A DNA stretch of 45,947 nucleotides from Acidithiobacillus sp. (GTDB lineage Bacteria > Pseudomonadota > Gammaproteobacteria > Acidithiobacillales > Acidithiobacillaceae), in the NCBI GenBank assembly GCA_028065135.1, contig JAPTWR010000074.1, forward strand, positions 1 to 45,947. Direction: 5' to 3'. The number at the start of each line of letters is the position of its first letter. Positions within the stretch are counted from its first letter, which is position 1. Shown here one piece after another: positions 35,583 to 45,328 of the stretch. A program made the translations under genes and the position numbers. The notes below the pieces were generated by a model that saw only the letters and a program-made list of their open reading frames with translations, was not told where the DNA came from and did not search any database.

Positions 35583-36532
35583 CCGGCGGATTCCTTGCGC
35601 AGTTGGGTCAGGACGGCCTGCAGATCAGCCGGCAGCGGGGCCTCGATGCGCATGGGTCGGCCGTCCTGCGGGTGGCGGAAGGCCACCAGGGCCGCATGCA
35701 AAAAAAGTCGCTGCAGGCCCAGGATACGCAGGCGCTGGTTGAAGATCGCATCGCCATATTTCTCATCACCCGCCACCGAATGCCCTATCGCTTGCAGGTG
35801 AACCCGAATCTGGTGCGTACGCCCGGTATCGAGGTCCGCCTGCAACAGCACCGCACCGCGGAAACGTTCCAGTGGTAGAAAACGCGTATGTGCAGCCTTA
35901 CCCTCCACCGGGTCCACCCGCACCATGCGCTCGCCGGACTGCAGGGTGTTCTTGCGCAGGGCCAGACGCACGGAGCGCACCTTGCCCTGCCAGTCACCGG
36001 CCGCCAGCGCCAGATAACGTTTCTCCATGAGGCCTTCCCGCAGGGCTTCATGGAGCGCACGCAGCGCCGAGCGCTTCTTGCTGAATATCAGACAGCCGGA
36101 GGTGTCGCGGTCCAGGCGATGTACCAGTTCCAGTTCACGGGCATCAGGCCGCAACTGGCGCAATGCCTCGATGACGCCCCAGCTCAAGCCCGACCCCCCA
36201 TGCACGGCCAGCCCGCTGGGCTTGTCCAGCACCAGCAGATAAGTGTCTTCGTAAAGGACAGCGGCTTCCAACTGGCTCTGCAGGTAGGTGGGCAGCACGG
36301 CGGGATCGCTGGGCGCCGCCACCCGCACCGGCGGCAGGCGCAGCACATCGCCCTCAGCCAGGTGGTAGTGCGGCCGTGCCCGCCCTTTGTTCACCCGAAC
36401 TTCGCCACTGCGCAGGATTTTGTAGATATGGGAGCGCGGCACACCTTTCATCACCCGCAAGAGGAAGTTGTCCAGCCTCTGCCCGGCTTCCGCGTCGGTT
36501 ACCTGCCATTGCCGCACCCCGTTTCCCGTCAT
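35579..36532 (-). CDS. rluC: 23S rRNA pseudouridine synthase RluC
   Basis: This 317-residue enzyme has an N-terminal S4 domain (GQRLDNFLLRVMKGVPRSHIYKILRSGEVRVN) and the RluA-type catalytic motif HRLDRDTSGCLIFSKK near residue 140 with the nucleophilic Asp. The C-terminal GRTHQIRVHLQAIGHSVAGDEKYG is characteristic. RluC makes pseudouridines at 955, 2504 and 2580 (E. coli numbering). Divergent placement against rne supports RluC over RluD. A plausible divergent promoter (TCGAAA, 17 bases, TAGAAT) lies at 36564-36592. Confidence 0.92.
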   Translation of the reverse strand: MTGNGVRQWQVTDAEAGQRLDNFLLRVMKGVPRSHIYKILRSGEVRVNKGRARPHYHLAEGDVLRLPPVRVAAPSDPAVLPTYLQSQLEAAVLYEDTYLLVLDKPSGLAVHGGSGLSWGVIEALRQLRPDARELELVHRLDRDTSGCLIFSKKRSALRALHEALREGLMEKRYLALAAGDWQGKVRSVRLALRKNTLQSGERMVRVDPVEGKAAHTRFLPLERFRGAVLLQADLDTGRTHQIRVHLQAIGHSVAGDEKYGDAIFNQRLRILGLQRLFLHAALVAFRHPQDGRPMRIEAPLPADLQAVLTQLRKESAG

Positions 36533-36558
36533 TTTCCCTGCCTCTGTGCTTTTTTCAT

Positions 36559-36588
36559 TTGCGATTCTATTCTTTTATGGCATATATT
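36559..36588 (+). promoter_or_regulatory. Candidate promoter of rne
   Basis: TTGCGA (36559-36564), 18 bases, TATATT (36583-36588) would start a leader of about 135 bases. A minus-strand promoter for rluC (TCGAAA 36592-36587, TAGAAT 36569-36564) overlaps it, so the two directions may compete. Confidence 0.5.
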
Positions 36589-36595
36589 TCGACCT

Positions 36596-36697
36596 GGGCC
36601 GCTGCGCTTCTCGGAGCGCGGCCCCAATTTCAGCATCGACGGGTAACCCCGTCGGTCCCAATTACAAACGCTGCGCTCCCTGGTGGGCCCTTTGGGC
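36596..36697 (+). promoter_or_regulatory. Structured 5' leader of rne
   Basis: Three hairpins can be seen: 36596-36624 (GGGCC...GGCCC with an inner GCGCT/AGCGC stem and a three-base bulge), 36638-36653 (GACGGG/CCCGTC, four-base loop) and 36687-36697 (GCCC/GGGC). In enterobacteria RNase E controls its own mRNA through a structured leader (rne5). The shape here is only analogous. Confidence 0.5.
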
Positions 36698-36729
36698 TTG
36701 CGGGTTGAGCGCCGGAGAACGAAGAACTT

Positions 36730-39081
36730 ATGAAACGGATGTTGATTAATGCCACCCACGCGGAGGAGTTGCGGGTGGCTTTGGTAGATGGTCAAAAACT
36801 CCTCGATCTGGATATCGAACGTGCGTACCGGGAACAGAAAAAAAGCAATATTTACAAGGGTCGAATCACCCGTGTGGAACCGAGCCTAGAAGCCGCCTTC
36901 GTCGACTACGGCGCCGAACGGCACGGTTTTCTGCCCCTCAAGGAGATCGCCCGGGAATACTTCCAGCAGCAGGAGCAGGGCCGCAAGCGCATTCAGGATC
37001 TGGTGCGGGAAGGTCAGGAAATCATCGTTCAGGTAGACAAGGAAGAACGCTCCAGCAAAGGCGCAGCGCTCACCACCTTCGTCAGTCTGGCGGGACGCTA
37101 TCTGGTACTGATGCCGAACAATCCGCGTGCCGGTGGCGTCTCCCGGCGCATCGAAGGCGAGGACCGCACCCAGATTCGCCAGCACCTGCAACTCCTGGAC
37201 ATCCCCGAAAACATGGGCGTCATCGCCCGTACCGCGGGGATCGGTCAGGAGCTGGAGGCTCTGCAGCGCGACCTGGAATACCTCAAACAGATCTGGCAGG
37301 CCATCGTCGATACCGCGGCGCCGCGTGCCGCGCCTTTCCTGATTTATCAGGAGGGCAACGTCGTGGTCCGCGCCTTGCGCGATCACTTTTCCGAAGATAT
37401 CGGCGAGGTGCTGATCGACGAGGAAGGGGCCTACCATGCCGCGGTGCAGTTCATGGGCTCCATGATGCCGAAAATGGTGCATCGCCTGAAATACTACGAC
37501 AACGACGTACCTCTTTTCTCCCGCTATCAGATCGAGCAGCAGATCGAGTCCGCATTCAGCCGCGAAGTGCGCCTGGAGTCGGGGGGAGCCATCGTCATCG
37601 ACCACACCGAAGCGCTGGTGGCCATCGACGTAAATTCGGGGCGCGCCACCAAGGGACAGGACATCGCGGAGACCGCATTTCAGACCAACCTGGAAGCCGC
37701 TGAGGAGATCGCCCGGCAGATTCGTCTGCGTGATCTGGGCGGGCTCATCGTGGTCGATTTCATCGACATGGAAATCCCCAAACACCAGCGCGAAGTGGAG
37801 AACAAACTCAAGGAGGCACTCAAGCTGGATCGGGCCCGGGTACAGTTGGGGCGCATCTCCCGCTTTGGCCTCATGGAAATGTCCCGGCAACGTCTGGGTG
37901 CGAGTCTGGAGGAAGCCTCTTCCGAACCCTGCCCGCGCTGCAACGGTACCGGTCAGATACGGGGCTGCGAAGCCACCAGCATGCACGTCCTGCGCCTGCT
38001 GTATGAGGAGTGCATGAAAACTGGTGCCGCCGAAGTGGAGTGTCAGGTCCCGGTGGATGTGGCCGTCTATCTGCTCAACGAAAAACGCCGCCAGATTCTG
38101 GAACTCGAGGCCAAAACCGACACCCGTATTCTGATCCGTCCCACGCCAGAGATGGTTACGCCCCATTATCAGATTCAGCGGACGCGCGTGGAGGGGGGCA
38201 GCAGCCGGACGGCTCCGGCGCCTGGCGGTGAAGGCAACACGCTGCCCACCCGCCCCAACCGCCCGACGAACGAATCCGCGGCGCTGAGTCCGTTGACCGC
38301 GCCGCCACCGCCCGAGGTGTTGCCACCACTACGCACACCACCGGCACCCAGCAGCCCGAAAACGAAAGCACCCGCCAAGGTCGTTCCGCCGGAAGAGGGC
38401 ATTCTGGCCCGGCTGGTGCGGGCGCTGGTATCCCGTTATGTGCCCGTTGATGCCGCGACTTTCCTGGCGGAAACCAGTGGTGCCGAGATGTCGGCAAGCA
38501 CGGAGCAGGCCAACGAGACCAACAGCGATGAGCAGGAAAACGGCAGCGAAGGGCGCAGCAGTGGCCGGCGCCGCCGCCGCGGTGGACGTCGGGCGCGCGC
38601 CCGGCGTTCCACCCAGGGTGGAGAGAATGGTACGGAATCCTTTTCGGCAGATGAGGAAGTCCCTGAGGAGAGCTATACGACAGAGGGATTTCAGGATAAT
38701 GATCTGCTGGCAGGCCCCGAGGATGACAGCCATGTCCTGGAGGAACTCGTCTATCCCGGCTCGGTACCCGCCGCTGCCGACTGGCACCAGATGCTGGTCC
38801 CCGTCACGACGCGGACTCCGGTTGCCAATCTGACCGTTCAAAGTGATCCGGCACGGGAAGTAGAAAGCCTGCCCACAGAGGAGCCCACGTCCTTGGCCGT
38901 TCAAGAACCGGCCAAAGACACCACTCGGGAATCCTTGCCGGTGGCCGTGCGACAGGAGCCCACTCCGGAACCCGTGCAGGGTGACCTACTGGCCGTGGAG
39001 GCCATAGAACAGGGGGGAGCAGAATCTGTTGACGTCCCCGGTGACGCCGAGCAACGGTCTTTCCCGCTGGGCGACGGTTGA
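36730..39081 (+). CDS. rne: Ribonuclease E
   Basis: This 783-residue endonuclease processes and degrades RNA. The start [21 protein letters not shown] is almost the E. coli sequence. In order: an S1 domain (residues ~35-120), the catalytic DNase I-like region with Asp in [13 protein letters not shown] near 302 and IVVDFIDME near 345, and the Zn-link CPRCNGTG near 403 that holds the tetramer. From ~500 the protein is disordered, with a [15 protein letters not shown] segment near 556 that may be an amphipathic membrane anchor, and an Arg-rich [16 protein letters not shown] near 615. It is shorter than E. coli RNase E (1061), with a reduced scaffold tail. GAAG five bases before ATG is a weak ribosome binding site. 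Confidence 0.96.
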   Translation: MKRMLINATHAEELRVALVDGQKLLDLDIERAYREQKKSNIYKGRITRVEPSLEAAFVDYGAERHGFLPLKEIAREYFQQQEQGRKRIQDLVREGQEIIVQVDKEERSSKGAALTTFVSLAGRYLVLMPNNPRAGGVSRRIEGEDRTQIRQHLQLLDIPENMGVIARTAGIGQELEALQRDLEYLKQIWQAIVDTAAPRAAPFLIYQEGNVVVRALRDHFSEDIGEVLIDEEGAYHAAVQFMGSMMPKMVHRLKYYDNDVPLFSRYQIEQQIESAFSREVRLESGGAIVIDHTEALVAIDVNSGRATKGQDIAETAFQTNLEAAEEIARQIRLRDLGGLIVVDFIDMEIPKHQREVENKLKEALKLDRARVQLGRISRFGLMEMSRQRLGASLEEASSEPCPRCNGTGQIRGCEATSMHVLRLLYEECMKTGAAEVECQVPVDVAVYLLNEKRRQILELEAKTDTRILIRPTPEMVTPHYQIQRTRVEGGSSRTAPAPGGEGNTLPTRPNRPTNESAALSPLTAPPPPEVLPPLRTPPAPSSPKTKAPAKVVPPEEGILARLVRALVSRYVPVDAATFLAETSGAEMSASTEQANETNSDEQENGSEGRSSGRRRRRGGRRARARRSTQGGENGTESFSADEEVPEESYTTEGFQDNDLLAGPEDDSHVLEELVYPGSVPAAADWHQMLVPVTTRTPVANLTVQSDPAREVESLPTEEPTSLAVQEPAKDTTRESLPVAVRQEPTPEPVQGDLLAVEAIEQGGAESVDVPGDAEQRSFPLGDG

Positions 39082-39123
39082 GCAGCGGCTACGTCGCGCT
39101 ACCAACCGGGGCGTAGTGGTGCC

Positions 39124-40512
39124 TTATCCCCGCCGCCATGTGGTGCCGCCGGGGCCATCTTCGAGGATGACTCCAGCGCCTGCCAATTCCTGCCGGATGG
39201 CGTCGGCTCCGGCAAAATCACGGGCCTGCCGCGCCGCAGCGCGCGCGGCAATACGCCCATCGATCCAAGGCACGTCCGCGTCGTCGCCGCGAAGAAAACC
39301 CTCGGCATCCTGTTGCAGCAAACCCAGCACACCCGCCAGTTCCCGTAACAGGGTGGCGAGCGGCGCTGCCACCTCACTGCCTTCGTCCCGCAGGCGATTC
39401 AGTTCGCGGGCCAGATCAAAAAGCACGGCAAGGGCTGCCGGTGTATGAAAATCATCACTCATGGCGGCATGGAAACGCTCCCGCCACTCGCTACCCATCT
39501 CCGCCACGATTTCAGGCCTGGGCATTCCACGCAGGGCAGTATAGAGCCGCGTGAGACCCGCCCTCGCCTGCTCCAGCGCCTCTTCCGCATAGTTCAATGG
39601 GCTACGGTAATGGCTGGAGAGAATGAAAAAACGCAACACTTCGCCGGAATAGCGGGGCAGAAGCTCCCGCACCGTGAAGAAATTATTCAGGGATTTTGAC
39701 ATTTTCTCGTCGTTGATGCGGACAAAGCCGTTGTGCATCCAGTAATGGGCAAAAGCACAGCCCGCGCCCTGGGACTGGGCGATTTCATTCTCATGATGCG
39801 GGAACTGCAGATCGGCACCGCCGCCATGTATATCAAAGGCACAGCCCAGGGCATCGGCGGACATGGCGGAGCACTCGATATGCCAGCCCGGCCGCCCCTC
39901 TCCCCACGCTGAAGGCCAGGACGGCTCGCCGGGCTTGGCCGCTTTCCACAGGGCAAAATCCAGAGGATCGCGTTTTTCTTCGCCGACTTCGACCCGCGCA
40001 CCCGCCGTCAACTCGTCAATGGACTTGCCGGATAGGCGGCCATACTCCGGAAAGCTGCGCACTGCGTAGTATACATCGCCATTGGCCGCCACATAGGCAT
40101 GCCCTCTGTGGATGAGTTCGCCGATCAGGGTTTGCATGGCGCCCACATGCTCCGTCGCCCGCGGTTCCAGATCAGGTCTCCGGCAGAGCAACGCCGCCTC
40201 ATCTTCATGCATGGCGTCGATGAAACGTGCCGTGAGGGACTGAATCGACTCGCCACACTCCAACGCCCGACGAATGATCTTGTCGTCGACATCAGTGATA
40301 TTGCGAACGTAGGTCACCTCATATCCGCGCTCACGCAGATAGCGCACCACCGTATCAAAGGTGACCATGACCCGGGCATGGCCGAGATGACAGAAGTCGT
40401 ATACGGTCATCCCGCAGACATAGAGTCCCACATGATTGGGACGCAACACCTCTAGCGGCGTTTTACTGCGGCGCAGGGTGTCAAAGAGGGTCACTACGGG
40501 CAGATTGATCAT
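39124..40512 (-). CDS. cysS: Cysteinyl-tRNA synthetase
   Basis: This 462-residue class I synthetase charges tRNA-Cys. [19 protein letters not shown] near residue 26 combines the zinc-binding Cys and the HIGH-like motif; the KMSKS motif is [12 protein letters not shown] near 265. [19 protein letters not shown] near 230 is also diagnostic. Length matches E. coli CysS (461). Its ATG overlaps the gltX stop by four bases, so the two synthetases are coupled. Confidence 0.97.
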   Translation of the reverse strand: MINLPVVTLFDTLRRSKTPLEVLRPNHVGLYVCGMTVYDFCHLGHARVMVTFDTVVRYLRERGYEVTYVRNITDVDDKIIRRALECGESIQSLTARFIDAMHEDEAALLCRRPDLEPRATEHVGAMQTLIGELIHRGHAYVAANGDVYYAVRSFPEYGRLSGKSIDELTAGARVEVGEEKRDPLDFALWKAAKPGEPSWPSAWGEGRPGWHIECSAMSADALGCAFDIHGGGADLQFPHHENEIAQSQGAGCAFAHYWMHNGFVRINDEKMSKSLNNFFTVRELLPRYSGEVLRFFILSSHYRSPLNYAEEALEQARAGLTRLYTALRGMPRPEIVAEMGSEWRERFHAAMSDDFHTPAALAVLFDLARELNRLRDEGSEVAAPLATLLRELAGVLGLLQQDAEGFLRGDDADVPWIDGRIAARAAARQARDFAGADAIRQELAGAGVILEDGPGGTTWRRG

Positions 40513-41936
40513 GGGGTGGTCTCGATGGGCGTTGAGGGGCGTTGGGCCGCGGCATGGAGACGCGCCAGAGCGCGCTCTTCACCGATAAGGGGAAGGAGCG
40601 CCGCCAGTTCCGGGCCGTGAGTGAGCCCGGTGAGCGCGGCGCGCAGGGGCATGAACAACGCCTTGCCGCGATGCCCGCTAGCCTGCTGCAAGGCTTTTGT
40701 CCAGCTCCGGTACTCTCCACCGGACGCCTGCAGCGTCGCCTGAGCGACGGACCAGAACTCCGGACTAACGCCGATGATGGCCTCGACCGCGTCGTCAGCC
40801 AACGCGGGAACGCCAAAACAGCGCTCGGCCCAATCCAGGGCATCGCCGGGCAGCAGGATATTGGCACGCACCGCCGCCACGAAAGGCATTTCCAGCCCCA
40901 TCGGCACCTTACCCCGCAGCAGTGGCGCCAGCCAGTTCCAGACGGCGGCCTCGTCCAGCGACTGCACCGCCTCGTGCTGCCAGTGCTGCAACTGCGCCAT
41001 ATCAAAATGGCTGGGCGCCCGGCTGATCTGGTTCAGCGCAAAGCCCTGCGCCAATGCCCTGCTATCCAGAAAGCCAGTCGCACTGTAATGATGACCCAGA
41101 CGGGCGAGGTAGTTGCGCAGCGCCGCGGCCAGATAACCGTCCTTGCGCAAATCACGCAGGCTGGCAGCTCCGTATCGTTTGGACAGGGGCTGACCGTCGG
41201 CCCCAAGCAACAAAGGCAGGTGCCCATAAGCGGGAACCGGTAACCCCAGCGCCTGCAATATCAAAACTTGCCGGGGCGTATTGGTCAGATGATCCTCGCC
41301 GCGCAAAACCAGATTCACCTCCATCAGCGCGTCGTCGACCGCATTGGCGAAAAAAAAGGCGGGGCTGCCGTCGCTGCGACGGATGACAAAATCCCCCAGA
41401 TCGGCCAGCGCATAGTGTCGCTCACCCCAAACCAGATCCGGCACCGTGAGGGTGCCCTGATCTGGCACCCGGAACCGCAGGGTAGGCAATAACCCGGCAG
41501 CCTCGCGCTCGGCCCGCGCCGCGGCGTCGAGGTGCCGGCACCGCCCCCCATAGCGCGGCGCCTTTCCGGCGGAGCGCAGCACGGCGCGCTCGGCGGCCAG
41601 ATCATCGGCACTGCAATAGCAGGGGTAAGCCTGCCCGGCCGCCTGCAACTGGGCATAATACGCATCATAGAGGCGCAGACGTTCCATCTGCCGGTAGGGG
41701 CCGTGGTCGCCACCACGGTCCGGGCCTTCGTCCCAGTCGATGCCGAACCACCGCAGATCTTCCAGCAGGGCTCTCTCATAGATCTCTGGAGAGCGCTGCT
41801 GATCCGTATCTTCCAGACGCAAAGTGAATGTTCCACCCGCGCCACGCGCCGCCAGCCAAGCGAAAAGGGCTGTGCGGGCATTGCCAAGGTGCAGGTAACC
41901 GGTGGGGCTGGGCGCAAAGCGACTCTTCAGATTCAT
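40509..41936 (-). CDS. gltX: Glutamyl-tRNA synthetase
   Basis: This 475-residue class I synthetase attaches Glu to tRNA. HIGH is in [19 protein letters not shown] near residue 6, [11 protein letters not shown] near 43, and the KMSKS-equivalent is [10 protein letters not shown] near 238 (commonly LSKRHGA). A zinc-like cluster YPCYCS ... RYGGRCRH near 100-130 matches E. coli GluRS. ATG at 41936 begins the conserved domain; upstream Met codons are possible. Some Acidithiobacillus are reported to have two GluRS, so it may be the one that also charges tRNA-Gln. Confidence 0.93.
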   Translation of the reverse strand: MNLKSRFAPSPTGYLHLGNARTALFAWLAARGAGGTFTLRLEDTDQQRSPEIYERALLEDLRWFGIDWDEGPDRGGDHGPYRQMERLRLYDAYYAQLQAAGQAYPCYCSADDLAAERAVLRSAGKAPRYGGRCRHLDAAARAEREAAGLLPTLRFRVPDQGTLTVPDLVWGERHYALADLGDFVIRRSDGSPAFFFANAVDDALMEVNLVLRGEDHLTNTPRQVLILQALGLPVPAYGHLPLLLGADGQPLSKRYGAASLRDLRKDGYLAAALRNYLARLGHHYSATGFLDSRALAQGFALNQISRAPSHFDMAQLQHWQHEAVQSLDEAAVWNWLAPLLRGKVPMGLEMPFVAAVRANILLPGDALDWAERCFGVPALADDAVEAIIGVSPEFWSVAQATLQASGGEYRSWTKALQQASGHRGKALFMPLRAALTGLTHGPELAALLPLIGEERALARLHAAAQRPSTPIETTP

Positions 41937-41990
41937 GGTGGTATAGTATTGCGCCATCGGCCGCATCGCAATGCAAAAGCCGGGATAGGA

Positions 41991-42030
41991 TACTTCGCAA
42001 AGTGCAGGCCAGCATGCGCTTTGCGAAGTA
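41991..42030. repeat. Perfect 12-bp inverted repeat between gltX and the penicillin-binding protein gene
   Basis: TACTTCGCAAAG (41991-42002) and CTTTGCGAAGTA (42019-42030) are exact complements. Pairing can extend inward (T·G, G-C, C-G, A-T), giving a 16-bp stem with an eight-base loop. No T-run follows. It is 24 bases before the start of the penicillin-binding protein gene and 54 before gltX, so it could be an operator, an mRNA hairpin or both. Confidence 0.7.
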
Positions 42031-42054
42031 CTCATACACACGGAAAGAAACGGA

Positions 42055-44544
42055 ATGGCTCAAGCGAATACCCCGCGCGCGCGCGCCAGGCAACCGAAGC
42101 GCCACCATTATGGACGCTGGATTTTACTGATCATCCTGCTGATTCTGATCAATATCGGGATCGGCGTCGGCATTTATGTCTACCGCATCTGGCAAACTCT
42201 ACCGCCTGTCCACGAACTCAAGGAATGGCATCCGGATGAACCCTTGCGGATATACGCCGCGAACGGCGCGCTGCTGCAGGAGGTCGGTCCTCAGATGCGC
42301 TATGCGCTGCCCCTCGACCAGATTCCGGCCCGGTTGCAGGAAGCCTTCATATCCGCCGAAAACGCCCGTTTCTACAGTATCAACCCGCTGTATTACCCGG
42401 TCAGCTATCCCGGGATTCTGCGGGCGGCGGTGGTGGACGTCATTCATATGGCGCCGATGCAGGGTGCCAGCACCATCCCGGAGCAGGTGGCCCGGAACTT
42501 TTACCTGACTCCGCAAAAAACCATTTCCCGGAAGATCGCGGAAATTCTCCTGGCATACAAACTCGCCGCTCATTTCACCCATAAGCAGATTCTTGAACTT
42601 TATCTGAACAAGATTTATCTCGGGCAAGGGGCCTACGGCGTGCAGGCAGCGGCCCGGACCTATTTCGGAAAAGGCGTCAGTGAACTGACACTGGGGGAGA
42701 TGGCAACTATTGCCGGGCTACCGCCGGCGCCTTCGGTCCTAAACCCCGTAGTGAATCCCGATCTCGCCAGGAGGCGCCGCGGCTATGTGCTCAAACGCAT
42801 GGAAAAGCTCGGCTATATTTCTGCGGATGAGGAGGCGAAGGCCAATGCGGAGCCCATTCTCTCGCGCTATCATGCCGCCGCCAGCAATGGCGCGCCCTAC
42901 GTCACCGACTGGATCGCCAGTTGGCTTACCCAGCAATTTGGCAGCGATTTCACCTACCGTTCCGGCCTCAAGGTGTATACCACCATCGTGCCGCAAGATC
43001 AGGAAGCGGCGAATGAGGCGATTGCTGTGGGCCTGGAAAACTACGATATGGGGCTCTCCAGCATGGATCCCAAAAGCTACCGTGGCCCCATCGCACGTCT
43101 CAGCGGGGCTGCGCTGCAGGCGGCTCTCGCCGGCAAGCGGCCGGACATGTTGCCACCACATGATCCGGCCAACCTCAAATGGGGCGTAGTGGTCAGCGCC
43201 GACCCCAAAAGCGCCACGGTCTCTCTGGAAGGCGTAAAAAATGTCACGCTGACCCTGCGCGACGTCAACTGGGCACGCCCCCGTGTGGGCGCACCCATGC
43301 CGCGTACGGTAAACGCGGTCCTGCACAGCGGCGACCTGATCTGGCTGCGCCCTTATGTCCACGCTGTCACGGCGGGGGCTGGCCAGGAATGGGGAGCCAA
43401 TGTCTGGTCCTCGGCCGGGAAGAACGCGGGCTGGCAGCTTTCACAAGTTCCCCAGGTACAGGGCGCCCTGGTCAGTCTGGACAGTCGCACCGGGGCCATC
43501 CACGCCTTGGTGGGCGGCTTCAGCTATGAACTCAGCCATTTCGATCGCGCCGTGTTTGCCTACCGGCAACCCGGATCGGGCTTCAAGCCGTTCGTCTACG
43601 CCGCGGCCATGGATGCGCCGGCACTGCTGGCTTCGGGCAAGAACACCTACATGACGCCCCAGACCCCGATTCCGGACACCCCCCTGTCCATCACCCTGCC
43701 TACCGGCCAGGTCTATGTACCGACCAACTACAGTAACCAGTTCTCCAATACGCCGATCCCGGTATGGTCGAATCTGGCGTACTCCCATAACGTGCCCAGT
43801 GTGCGTATCCTGATGGATATCGGCATTCCCTACGCGGCGCAGTATGTGCAACGCTTTGGTTTTCCGGCAAAGCAGGTGCCTCAGGTGCCGTCCATGGTGC
43901 TGGGCGCGGGGGACTACAGTCCCCTGCAACTCGCTCGCGCCTATGCGGTCTTCTCCAGTGGCGGCTTTTTGCCCAAGCCCTATCTCATCACCAGAATCGT
44001 GAACAGTCGTGGCACCCAGATCTCCCTGCTCAACTGCCCCATGGGCTATACTCCGCCCCCCCAGCAGACGGCCATACCCCCCGGGGTAGCCTACCTGATG
44101 ACTGAAATGATGCAACAAGTGATCAAAATCGGGACCGGTGTCGCCGCCCAGAGCCTCGGGCGCAATGACATCGCCGGCAAAACCGGCACGACCAACCACG
44201 AAAACAACGCCTGGTTCAACGGGTTTAGCCCGCGCATCACCACCAGCGTCTGGGTGGGCTACGACGATAACCGCACCATGGGCCGCTGGGCTGCGGGTGC
44301 GCGGGAGGCGTTGCCGATCTGGATTCACTATATGCGGACGGCCATGGCGGGCAGCCCGGCTACCGGATTCTTCCGGCCGCCCTCGGTGACCGGCCCGACC
44401 ATCAGCGGTGGCAGCAATATCATCGGCGTCAGTGATTATCTTGCAGGATATCCGCCCGTTGCCGCGCCCACGGCGTCAACGACAAGCGGCGCGGGAACGG
44501 ATATCGGCGACCGGCTGATGAACACTATCAAGAGCCTTTTCTGA
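42055..44544 (+). CDS. Class A penicillin-binding protein (PBP1a type)
   Basis: This 829-residue bifunctional enzyme builds and cross-links peptidoglycan. After a cytoplasmic start it has one membrane helix (residues ~24-45), a GT51 glycosyltransferase domain (AFISAENARFYS near 97, then KIAEILLAYKLAAHFTHKQILELYLNKIYLG) and a transpeptidase domain with SxxK (Ser508 in GSGFKPF), SHN near 580 and KTGT in AGKTGTTNHENNAWFNG near 706. The first GT51 motif has EN where EDxxFxxHxG is usual, and the HxG part is absent. The N-terminal tail is rich in Arg. GGAAAG precedes the ATG. MrcA is the likely E. coli equivalent. Confidence 0.9.
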   Translation: MAQANTPRARARQPKRHHYGRWILLIILLILINIGIGVGIYVYRIWQTLPPVHELKEWHPDEPLRIYAANGALLQEVGPQMRYALPLDQIPARLQEAFISAENARFYSINPLYYPVSYPGILRAAVVDVIHMAPMQGASTIPEQVARNFYLTPQKTISRKIAEILLAYKLAAHFTHKQILELYLNKIYLGQGAYGVQAAARTYFGKGVSELTLGEMATIAGLPPAPSVLNPVVNPDLARRRRGYVLKRMEKLGYISADEEAKANAEPILSRYHAAASNGAPYVTDWIASWLTQQFGSDFTYRSGLKVYTTIVPQDQEAANEAIAVGLENYDMGLSSMDPKSYRGPIARLSGAALQAALAGKRPDMLPPHDPANLKWGVVVSADPKSATVSLEGVKNVTLTLRDVNWARPRVGAPMPRTVNAVLHSGDLIWLRPYVHAVTAGAGQEWGANVWSSAGKNAGWQLSQVPQVQGALVSLDSRTGAIHALVGGFSYELSHFDRAVFAYRQPGSGFKPFVYAAAMDAPALLASGKNTYMTPQTPIPDTPLSITLPTGQVYVPTNYSNQFSNTPIPVWSNLAYSHNVPSVRILMDIGIPYAAQYVQRFGFPAKQVPQVPSMVLGAGDYSPLQLARAYAVFSSGGFLPKPYLITRIVNSRGTQISLLNCPMGYTPPPQQTAIPPGVAYLMTEMMQQVIKIGTGVAAQSLGRNDIAGKTGTTNHENNAWFNGFSPRITTSVWVGYDDNRTMGRWAAGAREALPIWIHYMRTAMAGSPATGFFRPPSVTGPTISGGSNIIGVSDYLAGYPPVAAPTASTTSGAGTDIGDRLMNTIKSLF

Positions 44545-44709
44545 GTGGATAACCCAAGCCAAGCGCCCGCTGCCGCCTGGCGCCGCCCCGTCTGGTCCAC
44601 CGCCCGAAAATCCTGCGTGGGTACGGCGCTGGGCAGCAGCCCCTTCGTCCAGGTCGCCTGCGCCATGTTGATTTTAGCCGCCTCGCCCGTGCTGCAACCG
44701 CCCCACTAA
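44545..44709 (+). CDS. Possible small GTG-start protein after the penicillin-binding protein gene
   Basis: A 54-residue reading frame begins with GTG immediately after the stop of the penicillin-binding protein gene. It reads VDNPSQAPAAAWRRPVWS at the start and ends with a hydrophobic VACAMLILAASPVL. The ribosome binding site is weak (AGAG). It may be noise in the non-coding gap 44545-44791, in which I see no other gene; this is a low-confidence call. Confidence 0.2.
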   Translation: MDNPSQAPAAAWRRPVWSTARKSCVGTALGSSPFVQVACAMLILAASPVLQPPH

Positions 44710-44791
44710 CCCACATCGCCCATGTTCCTGGCGGGCAGGAAGGGATATCGCACAGGCAGGCCCCGTTCAGCCGGGAAAGGAGAAACGGAGA

Positions 44792-45328
44792 TTGGCAACA
44801 CGTCCCAAAAAGTGGGCACGGTCCAGCCGCGGTCGATGGGCGATTTTCGTCATCCTCGCCGTGCTGCTCACAGCCATTGCCGTGGGTATAGCCCTCCATC
44901 TGCCGGTTCGTCCGCGGAGTATCGGCGCGCCGCTCGTGACACGGAAACCGGCGGCGCCGATACCCGCCCAACGCGCCGTGGACCTGGGGTCTTATGGCGT
45001 CACCATTACGGACCATACCGGGCAAATCCATGTCCTGACCATTCATCCGGTGGCCATCCTGCAGGGCGATGGCCCTTGGAAGAGCCTTCTCCCATTGCAG
45101 GGGCAACTGGATGCGCGCATCGCCAACCCCTTCATGGCGTTTCCTGACCTGGCGGACATCACCGGCTCCACCTCAGCCAGGGCTGCGCTGGAGCAACAAA
45201 TCCAGCGAAATATCGCGCCGTTGATGAATGGTGCGGAGTCGGGCTGGAAAATCATCGGGATAGAATTACATCCGGTACTGCGGCCTCCACCCCCGGAGAT
45301 TCAGGGCAAGGCAAACGGCGCCCAATGA
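44792..45328 (+). CDS. Single-pass membrane protein of unknown function
   Basis: This 178-residue protein has a basic N-terminus (TRPKKWARSSRGRW) and one membrane helix at residues ~16-36, then a probably periplasmic domain with a DARIANPFMAFPDLADITG stretch and a predicted helix SARAALEQQIQRNIAPLMN. A TTG start at 44792 has AGGAG nine bases upstream. It may resemble FliL-like or other small anchored proteins only in layout; I do not recognise it. It overlaps the next gene by ATGA. Confidence 0.65.
   Translation: MATRPKKWARSSRGRWAIFVILAVLLTAIAVGIALHLPVRPRSIGAPLVTRKPAAPIPAQRAVDLGSYGVTITDHTGQIHVLTIHPVAILQGDGPWKSLLPLQGQLDARIANPFMAFPDLADITGSTSARAALEQQIQRNIAPLMNGAESGWKIIGIELHPVLRPPPPEIQGKANGAQ

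Noticed and set aside
36886..38166. Long minus-strand frame opposite rne
   Set aside because: It mirrors the highly conserved RNase E catalytic region and has no support of its own.
39029..39448. Plus-strand frame across the rne/cysS junction
   Set aside because: It overlaps two well-supported genes in a different frame and has no ribosome binding site.
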